Below are positions 1 through 9,200 of a DNA stretch of 21,860 nt, one piece after another (position 1 is the stretch's first letter; every line of letters begins with the position of its first letter). The position numbers and the translations under genes are program-made. Under the pieces are notes generated by a model that worked only from the letters and a program-made list of their open reading frames with translations, was not told where the DNA came from and searched no databases. The DNA lies in the NCBI GenBank assembly GCA_043769275.1, contig JAYVJM010000089.1:1-21860 (forward strand). The letters run 5' to 3'. This DNA comes from JAYVJM01 sp043769275 (GTDB taxonomy: Bacteria; Pseudomonadota; Gammaproteobacteria; Pseudomonadales; UBA7239).

Positions 1-96
1 TCTGCCGTGTAAACCATTTGCTTTCTCGCCTTCATCGAAACTCTCCGCTTTGTATTTTATTGGCAAAACGGTGTCCACTTTTTGCAGCATAGGTCA
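1..96 (-). mobile_element. Probable end of an IS3-type insertion sequence, cut by the left window edge
   Basis: On the minus strand an ATG at 35-33 follows a strong Shine-Dalgarno match (GGAGAG, complement of 41-46, five bases away). It opens a frame reading MKARKQMVYTA before the edge. This short basic start followed by a V/I-Y-T/S-A/P pattern resembles OrfA proteins of IS3-family transposases. Outside it, the minus strand from 96 reads TGACCTATGCTGCAAAAAGT, then GGACACC. It begins with TG and resembles IS3-family terminal repeats as I recall them. The outer end at 96 is a guess from that TG; no target duplication can be tested because the other end is missing. Only 11 codons are visible, so the family call is tentative. 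Confidence 0.45.
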
Positions 97-404
97 GCAA
101 TTGCTGGGATAACGCGCCAACCGAAAGCTTGTGGGGTCGGTTGTAAAGTGGGCAGGCTGTACGGCAGGAAGTTTGCGACGCGCCTTATCAGCCCGCAGAC
201 GTTCGAGCAACGCTGGGACGCGGCTCAGCAGCAAGATAGACAAACCGCATCATGAGCAAGTTATGGGGTACGTTAAATAGGGGCAAGGGCAAGGTCAATC
301 ACCCTCTCCCAAGCCCCTCTCCCGTCAAAGGGGAGAGGCTTAGAGTCATGCTGCGTAACATCTGTAACAAGGCTCGCTAGCACCCACGCGCCAAAATCGC
401 GATA
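97..404. other. Intergenic region before argS with no recognised gene
   Basis: No reading frame here resembles a known protein on either strand. The longest + frame (113-280, no good start) has no recognisable content. A weak hairpin (AACCGA at 119-124, TCGGTT at 137-142) and the GC-rich repeat at 301-340 are the only structures seen. The argS promoter should lie here, but I cannot point to convincing -35 and -10 boxes. Confidence 0.5.
301..340 (-). repeat. GC-rich palindromic repeat, family A, copy 1
   Basis: Read on the minus strand it contains CTCTCCCC, GGGAGAGGGG and GGGAGAGGG in that order, so the first arm can pair with either of the two following arms. The second copy, at 10482-10520 on the + strand, has the same order and spacing, so these are two copies of one short dispersed repeat in opposite orientations. 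It lies in non-coding DNA about 100 bases upstream of argS. Confidence 0.7.
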
Positions 405-437
405 ATGCGGCTCGCTTTTTTAGCCGCGACCTTCCCA

Positions 438-2123
438 ATGAAACAAGCACTTGCCGATTTAATTCTCTGCGCCATCCAGCAGTTACAAGCTGAAAATCAG
501 CTATTTGATGAAATGCCGTCCGCGATACAAATCGACACCACCAAAGACCCGCAGCATGGTGACTTTGCCAGCAATATTGCGATGACGCTGGCTAAAAAAG
601 CCGGAAAACCGCCGCGTGAGCTGGCTGCCGCCATCATTGCTGCACTGCCTGCCAACGCGCTGCTGATCGGCACAGAAGTGGCCGGCCCTGGTTTTATCAA
701 CTTTCGTCTTGCCCCTGAGGCGCATTACGCCGTTGTGCCGCGTATTCTCAGCAAGCAGGCAGATTTTGGCTTTAGCAACGAGGGGCAGGGGCGCAAGCTG
801 CAAGTGGAATTTGTGTCGGCCAACCCCACAGGCCCGCTGCATGTGGGTCACGGACGCGGGGCGGCTATCGGCGACTGCCTGTGCCGCTTACTGGCAGCCA
901 CAGGTTGGGAGGTAACACGCGAGTTTTATTACAATGATGCCGGTGCGCAAATCGGCAATTTGGCGACATCCGTACACGCACGCAGCTTAGGTTTAACGCC
1001 TGACGATAACAGCTGGCCGGACGATGGTTATCGCGGCGAATACATCAACGATATAGCGAAAGCGTATCTGGCCGGTGAAACCGTTATTGCTGATGACACG
1101 CAAGTCACAAGCCGCGCCGATGCACACGATATTGAAGCTATACGCCGCTTTGCAGTGGCTTATCTGCGGCGCGAGCAGGACTTAGACTTGCAGGCTTTTG
1201 ACGTGACGTTCGATGTATTTTCACTGGAGTCCATGCTCTACAGCGAAGGCCACGTAGCGGAAACCGTCGAGCAGTTAATCGCCAGCGGCCATACTTTCGA
1301 GCACGAGGGTGCGCTATGGCTGAAAACCACCGACTTCGGCGACGATAAAGACCGCGTGATGCGCAAAAGTGAGGGTGGCTATACTTATTTTGTTCCCGAT
1401 ATGGCCTATCACCTTCAAAAATGGCAGCGTGGTTTTGTGCGCGTCATTAACGAACAAGGTGCCGATCACCACTCGACGATCACGCGCGTGCGCGCCGGCT
1501 TGCAGGCGCTGAATGTGGGCATTCCGGCGACTTGGCCAGAGTATGTGCTGCACCAAATGGTGACGGTCATGCGCGGCGGAGCAGAGGTAAAAATATCTAA
1601 ACGAGCGGGCAGTTATGTGACCTTGCGCGATTTAATCGACTGGTGCGGGCGTGATGCCACGCGCTATTTTCTGGTGTCGCGCTCGGCCAATGCGCAACTG
1701 GTGTTTGATGTTGATCTGGCCATTGCGCAGAGCAACGACAATCCGGTTTATTACATTCAGTACGCCCACGCACGCGTGTGCAGCGTCTTGCGCCAAGCGA
1801 CGGAAAAAAATCAGCCTTACGATCAAGTGTTAGGGTTGGCACATCTCAATTTATTGAGCAGCGCGCCGGAGCAAATACTGCTGAAAATACTGGCGCGTTT
1901 TCCCGACACCTTGCGCAATGCCGCACAGCTACTTGAGCCGCATTTAGTGGCGCATTATCTGCGCGATGTCGCCGCCGCCCTGCATGCGTGGTATAACTTC
2001 GAGCAATTTCTGGTGGACGATATTTTATTGCGCAATGCACGTTTAAGTTTGGCACTTGCCACGCGCCAAGTACTGTGCAATGGATTGACTCTGCTAGGCG
2101 TTACCGCACCCGACAGCATGTAA
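438..2123 (+). CDS. argS: Arginyl-tRNA synthetase
   Basis: Cytoplasmic class I aminoacyl-tRNA synthetase that charges tRNA(Arg) with arginine using ATP. The product is 561 residues from this start, normal for bacterial ArgS. Visible landmarks are the N-terminal tRNA-binding region with HGDFASNIAM, the HIGH-type motif HVGH at residues 135-138 within NPTGPLHVGHGRGA, and the KMSKS-type loop KISKR at 385-389. The C-terminal anticodon-binding domain contains YYIQYAHARV and ends in LLGV. An in-frame ATG at 405 would add 11 residues (MRLAFLAATFP) that do not look like an ArgS start. The ATG at 438 gives the expected MKQALADLI beginning, although neither start has a clear Shine-Dalgarno. The SPOR gene follows after 16 bases and is probably co-transcribed. 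Essential housekeeping gene; identification is firm. Confidence 0.96.
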   Translation: MKQALADLILCAIQQLQAENQLFDEMPSAIQIDTTKDPQHGDFASNIAMTLAKKAGKPPRELAAAIIAALPANALLIGTEVAGPGFINFRLAPEAHYAVVPRILSKQADFGFSNEGQGRKLQVEFVSANPTGPLHVGHGRGAAIGDCLCRLLAATGWEVTREFYYNDAGAQIGNLATSVHARSLGLTPDDNSWPDDGYRGEYINDIAKAYLAGETVIADDTQVTSRADAHDIEAIRRFAVAYLRREQDLDLQAFDVTFDVFSLESMLYSEGHVAETVEQLIASGHTFEHEGALWLKTTDFGDDKDRVMRKSEGGYTYFVPDMAYHLQKWQRGFVRVINEQGADHHSTITRVRAGLQALNVGIPATWPEYVLHQMVTVMRGGAEVKISKRAGSYVTLRDLIDWCGRDATRYFLVSRSANAQLVFDVDLAIAQSNDNPVYYIQYAHARVCSVLRQATEKNQPYDQVLGLAHLNLLSSAPEQILLKILARFPDTLRNAAQLLEPHLVAHYLRDVAAALHAWYNFEQFLVDDILLRNARLSLALATRQVLCNGLTLLGVTAPDSM

Positions 2124-2139
2124 AAGGAAGCCCGATCCA

Positions 2140-3078
2140 ATGGCACATGATTTCGCCAAAACGCGTAAATCCACATCCGCGAGCCGCCGAAAAAAAGAAG
2201 GTGCGCCAGCATGGCTGCTACTGTTAGCAGGCACGTTAGCGGGTGCGTTCGTTATGCTGCTGGTGTATTTAGCCGGACTTACACCATCGACAAAGTCACT
2301 CACGCCCACGCCTACGCTCACTTCTGCAACAAAACCGCCTATTTCGACAGTGCCAGCGGCACCCCACAAAAGAACAAGCCCTGTTTTTGAGTTTTATAGC
2401 AAATTGCCTGATAACCGCCGCGCCATCATTGACCCCGCTGCCTTGCAGCAAGCGCAACGCTTTCAGCAGACGCAACAAACGGTTCTCGCCACACAATCAT
2501 CGCCTTCGCCCTCGCCGGTTATGGAGATGCCCAAGCCAATAAATGCCGAAAAAACAGCGGTGACACCGCCTGCCGCCGCAGCGGAGCCTTCATCAAAACC
2601 GCCAACTGAAAAAATAACCCCCCCTGTTGTGGCGGCTGCAACCACCGTGCCTGCAAGCACGGCACTTGCAACATCCGCCCCGTCGCCCATCAAACCGCCC
2701 GCACAAGGGAATCTAACCAAGCCGCGTGCTGGGCAAAACGAAGCCGTGAAAACAGAAGCCATGAAAACCGCTGCCTTAAAAGCCAGCACAAGCCATCCAA
2801 CACCCAAAAATACGCCAGCCAAAACAGCGACCCCCGTGGTCAAAAATAAGGCACGCTATATTTTACAAGCCGGCGTATTCCACAAAAAAATTGATGCCGA
2901 TAGGCAGCGTGCAAAAGTGCTTATGTTAGGCATGAGTGCGCGGGCACAGCCCTTTGCCCACCAAGGTGAAACATGGCTTAAGGTGTGGGTAGGCCCCTTC
3001 GCTTCGGCAAGCGCGATGGAAGATGCGCGCATAATGTTGAATGGAAACCACATACAGGCCACGCCTGCTTCGCCATAA
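2140..3078 (+). CDS. Membrane-anchored SPOR-domain protein (FtsN-like, argS-linked)
   Basis: A 312-residue bitopic inner-membrane protein with a short basic cytoplasmic tail, one transmembrane segment (about residues 22-47), a long Pro/Ala/Thr/Lys-rich periplasmic linker, and a C-terminal SPOR domain. The SPOR domain (about 238-309) starts ARYILQAGVF and contains WLKVWVGPF. SPOR domains bind denuded peptidoglycan glycans, so a role in septal wall synthesis or wall remodelling is expected. The architecture is that of FtsN and related proteins, and genes of this kind lie directly behind argS in many gammaproteobacteria, usually followed by hslV and hslU. Here hslVU does not follow. A good Shine-Dalgarno (AAGGAAG, 2124-2130) precedes the start. 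Whether this is the true FtsN or a paralogue cannot be decided from one window. Confidence 0.85.
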   Translation: MAHDFAKTRKSTSASRRKKEGAPAWLLLLAGTLAGAFVMLLVYLAGLTPSTKSLTPTPTLTSATKPPISTVPAAPHKRTSPVFEFYSKLPDNRRAIIDPAALQQAQRFQQTQQTVLATQSSPSPSPVMEMPKPINAEKTAVTPPAAAAEPSSKPPTEKITPPVVAAATTVPASTALATSAPSPIKPPAQGNLTKPRAGQNEAVKTEAMKTAALKASTSHPTPKNTPAKTATPVVKNKARYILQAGVFHKKIDADRQRAKVLMLGMSARAQPFAHQGETWLKVWVGPFASASAMEDARIMLNGNHIQATPASP

Positions 3079-3243
3079 AACAATCCCGAACCAGTTTTCT
3101 GAAAGGCTACTGCACCAATCGACAGCCGCTGGGTGTTTGGGGTTACCCGTTTGTCTGGGGAGATGGTAGTTTGGTATTGTTCCCAACAAGAGATGGATAG
3201 GATTAACAAAAATAATTAACTAAAAATAAAAGAGATTGTCGCA
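3079..3243 (+). promoter_or_regulatory. Intergenic region with AT-rich leader, likely promoter region of the lipid cluster
   Basis: This 165-base gap is the only sizeable spacer upstream of the megasynthase operon, and its last 35 bases are strongly AT-rich, unlike the flanking genes. It contains a perfect short inverted repeat, TTGTTCCCAACAA (3177-3189), which could be an operator. A poor -35/-10 pair (TTGTTC at 3177, TAGGAT at 3198, spacing 15) is the best sigma-70-like candidate. A weak AGAGA ribosome site lies at 3231-3235. No convincing terminator for the SPOR gene is visible. Promoter assignment is inferred mainly from position. Confidence 0.3.
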
Positions 3244-6200
3244 ATGGTTGCAAGCACGGAAATTTTTGTTCCCCACCTGAAATCTGCCCCGCGTACCGTC
3301 ACACACGGTTTTGATCCGCAGTTTTTCTGTTTTCTCGCCATCACCCCCTTTGAGCGGGCAGACTTGCCGCTGGCGCGTGCGCTGCGTCGGCAAAATACCG
3401 CCGTGGCGGTCGATATCGGGCGCGATGCCAGCGCATGGCCTGCGTTGCTGGCGGCATTGGATAGCCCGCATTGGGCGGGCATCGGCTTGCGCATTCCCGA
3501 TTTTGTCGATTTTACGCAGATTCACATTCCCGCCCGTGTGGGCTTTGTCGTAGTGGCCGGCGATTGCACGACGTTGCCCAGCGCGTGGCGAAATTTTCCG
3601 GTATTGGCACAAGTGTGTTCGGCAGTAGAAGCCGAACGCGCACTGGCGGTGGGCGCACAAGGTTTGATTGCTAAAGGGCAGGAAAGCGGCGGACTGAGCG
3701 GCGACGAAAGCAGTTTTGTGTTGTTGCAGCGCCTCGTGGCATTAGCTGATGGGCGCGTGCCGGTATGGTGCCAAGGCGGCATTGGCTTAAACACGGCAGC
3801 AGCGGCTTTTGCGGGCGGCGCGTTTGGTGTCGTGCTCGATACGCTATTGGCCGTGTTACCAGAATGCTCGCTGGCGGAAGAAATAAAAACGCAATTGCTG
3901 GCAATGGACGGCAGCGAAGTGCGCCTCGTGGCGGGCTATCAAATAGCCGCACCTTCCCTGCGCGACACCGCCGGTTTTGACAGCTTGAATGCTGAAGAAA
4001 TTCGTGCGGCATTAACGCAATCGAGGCTGTTGGCTATCGGCCAAGATGCGGCATTGGCCAACGCGGCATCCATGCAATGCCCTAGCGTTGAAACGCTCAT
4101 CAATACCTTGCGTATGCAAGTGGCGGGGCAGTTGCATCAAGCCAAAGCCTTGCGTTTGCTGGATGAAAACAGCGCGTGGGCGCGTTCGCACGGCGTGCGT
4201 TATCCGATCGCACAGGGGCCGATGACGCGGGTAAGCGACACCGCCGCGTTTTGTGGTGCCGTGAGCGACGCCGGTGCTTTACCGTTTTTAGCATTGTCTT
4301 TAATGCAGGAAGATGCCTGCCGCGCATTGTTGGAGGCAACACAGATTCGCGTGGGTGCCGGTGTCCTTCGACACGCTCAAGACGAACGGTTAGCGGATGC
4401 GCATGTGGGCAAACCGTGGGGCGTGGGCGTGCTTGGCTTTGCGCCGCCGGAAATTTTGCAGCCGCAATTGGAGCTGATTAAAACCTTCAAGCCGTCGGTT
4501 GTGCTGCTGGCGGGCGGGCGACCATCACAAGCGCGCCCCTTGATTGCGCTGGGCATTCCCACTTATTTACATGTGCCGTCGCCTGGTTTGCTGGAATTGT
4601 TTTTGAAGGACGGCGCAACACATTTTGTCTTTGAAGGGCGCGAGTGCGGCGGCCACGTTGGCCCGCGTTACAGCTTTGTGTTGTGGCAACAGGCACTGTC
4701 AATTTTGTTGCAAATCGAGCAGCCACAGAATCTGCATATTCTGTTTGCCGGCGGCATTCACGATGCCCGTTCCAGCGCGATGGTCGCGGCCATGGCCGCA
4801 CCTTTGGCGGCACTTGGTGCAAAAATTGGCGTGCTGATGGGCTCGGCGTATATCGCCACAGAAGAGGCCGTTTCTTGCGGCGCAGTGATAGCAGAATTCC
4901 AGACGCAAACCTTGCTCGGCACACAAACCTGTTTGGTGGAAACCGCACCAGGCCACGCCATTCGCTGTGTGTCGTCCGGTTTTGTGGATGTGTTTGAGCG
5001 CAAAAAAACTGAGCTGCGCGAGGCCGGTGTCGATCAAAAAACCGCGTGGCAAGCACTGGAAGCGTTAACACTGGGGCGTTTGCGTATCGCCAGCAAAGGG
5101 CTGGAACGAGTGGATGAAACGTTGGTGGCGGTGGATTTAGCGCGTCAGCAGACGGAAGGCATGTACATGATCGGGCAGATTATCGCCATGAAAAACACCG
5201 TCACCACCGTGGCCGATTTGCACGCAGCCGTTAGCCGTGGTGCGTGCGAATATTTGGATAACATCATCGCCCCCACCTTGCCGCGTGCCGTGAATGCGGA
5301 GCCGGTGGCCATCATCGGCATGGCCTGTATTTACCCGGGCGCGCCGGATTTAGAACATTACTGGGCGAACATTCTGCAAGGCAAAGATGCCATCACAGAA
5401 GTGGCGGCTGAACGCTGGTCTGTTGATCAATATTATCAAGCCGGTGCAGCTGTGGCCGGAAAAACGCCCAGCAAATGGGGCGGCTTTATCAGCGACACGC
5501 CGTTTGACCCGCTGGCGTTTGGCATTCCGCCGCAATCGCTGGCCGCCATTGAGCCGGTGCAATTATTGTCGCTGGCGGTGGCACAACAGGCGCTGGATGA
5601 TGCCGGTTACCGCACGCGCTATTTTGATCGGGAAAAAACCTCGGTGATTTTTGGCGCTGAAGGCGGCATGGATTTAGCCAGCCAATATGCGTTCCGCAAT
5701 TTGTATCCGCAGTATTGCGGCGACTTGCCGCCGGCACTGGATGCGGTTTTGCCAAAACTAACCGAAGACTCGTTCCCGGGCGTGCTGGTAAACGTCATTT
5801 CTGGCCGCATCGCCAATCGCCTAGGTTTGGGCGGCGTGAATTATTCGGTCGATTCCGCCTGCGCCAGTTCACTCACCGCCGTTGAGCTGGCGGTTAAAGA
5901 ATTGCGCACTGGCGGCAGCGATACGGTGCTGGCGGGCGGGGCTGATTTTCATAACGGCATTAACGATTTTCTGCAATTTGCGTCTGTCGGCGCGCTCTCG
6001 GCCAGCGGCCATTGCCGCTCTTTTGATAACAACGCCGATGGCATTAGCTTGGGCGAGGGCGTGGGCATCGTTGTGCTCAAACGTCTGGCGGATGCCGAGC
6101 AAGATGGCGACCGTATTTACGCCGTGATAGACGGCGTGGCCGGCTCCAGCGACGGCAAAGGTTTGGGTTTAACCGCACCGCGCAAAGAAGGGCAAAAACG

Positions 6201-9200
6201 CGCCTTAGAGCGTGCGCACTGGCAAGCGGGCGTATTGCCTGCTGAAATCGGCTTAGTCGAAGCACACGGCACCGGCACCGTGGTGGGCGACCGCACAGAA
6301 TTAAAAACGCTCACCGAGGTCTACAACGCCGGTGGCGCAGTGGCGGGGCAAGCCGGTTTGGGTTCCGTAAAAAGCCAGATAGGCCATACCAAATGCGCAG
6401 CGGGCATCGCCGGTTTAATTAAGGTCGCTAAAGCCTTACATCACCGCGTATTGCCGCCGACACTCAAAATCACACAGCCAAACAGCGCGTATCAAATAAA
6501 CAGCCCGTTTTGTTTGAATCAAAAAGCCAAACCGTGGCCTGCTGAAAACGCCCGCGCCGCTGTCAGTGCTTTTGGTTTTGGTGGCGCCAATTTTCACGCG
6601 CTGCTGTCGGCGTATCCGCGTCACCAAAATACACTGGGCGCTGAAATCTTGCCTGCTGAATTATTTGTGGTGCGCGGTGCGGATTTTTCGAGTGCGCAAA
6701 ATACGCTGCGTTTATTGGACAGTTTTGTCGCGCAAACGACCGCCGCTGTTGCGCTGCGCGACTTGGCTTGCACGTTGTGGAATGCGGCAGAGGGTGCTGT
6801 GCAGATCGCGTTTGTCGCCCGCGATGTGGGCGAGTTACAGCGCAAATTAAAAACCGCTCTGACCAAAACGGAAGGCGAAGGTGTTTTTTATGCCTTTGAA
6901 AAAAATGGTCACGAAAAAAGCGGCGGCAAAGTGGCTTACCTGTTTTCAGGCCAAGGCAGCCAATACCCCAATATGCTGGCCGATTTATTGGTGTATTTCC
7001 CCGCGTTGCAAACGGTGTTGAATGCGGGAGCTGAATTCGCCGCGTATATTTTCCCGCCCACCGCTTACGACGACGCGACCTTAGTGGCGCAGCGCAAAAG
7101 TCTCACCGACACCCGCTGTGCGCAACCGGCACTGGGTATGGTGGAAATGGCGGTATTTCAATGGTTGGCCAGTTTTGGATTAAAACCCGATATGGCAGCC
7201 GGCCACAGTTTTGGTGAGCTGGCGGCGCTGGCCGCAGCGGGGGCTTTTGATACCTCGGCATTGGTAGCGCTGGCAAGCGCCCGCGCCGATGCCATTCTTG
7301 CGGCCGTCGGTGACGACAGTGGTTTGATGGCTGCCGTCGGTTTAAGCGCGGAAGCACTGCGGCCACTGCTGGCCGATTTCCCGCAGGTAGTAATGGCAAA
7401 CCAAAACAGCCCCGTACAAACGGTGATCTCAGGCGCCACAAAAGACGTGAAAGCGGCGTGTGAATTTTTGAAAACGCACGCAGTAGCCGCCAAAATTATC
7501 GACACCGCCTGTGCTTTTCATTCGCCTTTACTGGCCGCTGCCGAAGAGGTTTTTGCACAAACACTGGCGGCACAGCCTGTTAGCGCGCCGCAATGGCCGG
7601 TGTATTCCAACGTCACCGCTGCACCGCACAGCGAAAACGTCGATGAACTTCGTCACAATTTAGCGCGGCATGTAGTGAGCCCCGTGCGTTTTGTGGATGA
7701 AGTGCGCGCCATGTATGCCGCGGGTGCACGCGTGTTTGTTGAAATCGGTCCGCGCAAAGTTTTGTGTGGATTGGTCAATAAAATCTTGCTCGATGAACCC
7801 CATCAAACCATTGCTCTGGATCATGAAAGCCAAGGCTTGGCCGGCACCTTGGGCGCGTTAGCGCAGCTTGCGGTATTGATGCCCGCTTTTAATGCCAACG
7901 CGCTGTTTGCCGGTCGCGCACAATCGCTTGATTTCACGCAGCCAAAATTGCTGGCCACCACCACATGGCTGGTTAATGGCGGGCGCGCTTGGCCACTGTT
8001 TGGCGCGGCTCCCGCCCATGCGGCGGCAGTGGTGCTGGCACCCGTAGAGGGTGCGGCGGCCACGAACTCTGCCGCTTTTGTGCCAGATGCGGAACAAGCC
8101 GTGATGGGTTATTTAAGCAACATGCGCGATGTGGTTAACGCCCAGCGCGATGTGTTGATGAGCTATTTTTCTGAAGCCAAAAGCGGCATTCACCGCGACG
8201 TGCCACTTCGTCGTGTCGCGCTTGAAAACGTCGCCGCCCCTGCGGTAAGCGCGTCGGCCGCAGTCGCGCCGCGCATGCAACAGCCCGCCGCGTCCAGTTA
8301 CCGCGACACACTGTTGAGCGTGGCAAGCGAACGCACGGGTTATCCGGTGGCTATGTTGGATTTGGATTTAGACCTCGAAGCCGACCTTTCGATTGATTCC
8401 ATCAAACGTGTGGAAATTATCGGTGAGCTGGCCGACAAACTCGCCATTCGCGCCGCCATCGGTGCCGATGCCGACAGCCTGATGGAACAACTTACCACGC
8501 AAAAAACCCTGCGGTCGATGTTGAGTTGGCTCTCAGAGCGTTTGCCTGCGCCCGCTATGGCGGCAGAAATCCACGTTGAAACCGCGCACGTATCCATTGA
8601 AACAATATCTATCGCACAAACGCTGTTGTTTATCGTTAGCCAATGTACGGGTTATCCAGTTGAGGCGTTAGATGTTGATCTCGATCTGGAAGCCGATCTC
8701 TCGATTGATTCCATCAAACGGCTAGAAATCGTCAGCCAATTGGCTGCGCGTTTGGGCGAAGAAGCCAGCGAAAGTGATAAGGATTCGATGCTGGAAAGTC
8801 TGGCGGCGTTAAAAACGTTGCGCGCCATTATTGTTTGGCTGGAGCATAAAAATGCCCCCGTTCGCCCTGAGCCTGTCGAAGGGTCTGCCGTGGCTCGACA
8901 AGCTCACCACGAACGGGAGCATGGAGCTGTACACACTTCAAAAACGGCCATTCCCCTGTCGCGTTATGTATTGCGTGCGGTTAATGCGCCGGTCGCGGCG
9001 GCTAAAAAAATTCCTCTCAGCGGCCTGTTTTTTGTTATCACAGACGATGGTTTTGGCATTGCGCCGCGTGTGGCGCAATCGCTGCGCGGCTTGGGCGCAA
9101 TTGTGCGGGTTGTTGATTTTGTCGATCCGCTACTCACTCCGACGGATATAGAAAAAATAGATGGCCTCGTGCATTTAGCCAGCCTCCATCAGGCTGTCTT

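Noticed and set aside
119..142. Hairpin AACCGA/TCGGTT as a terminator
   Set aside because: Only six pairs with a long loop and no T-run afterwards.
113..280. Open + frame of about 55 codons before argS
   Set aside because: No start with a ribosome site and no recognisable protein content; it may be a remnant but cannot be supported.
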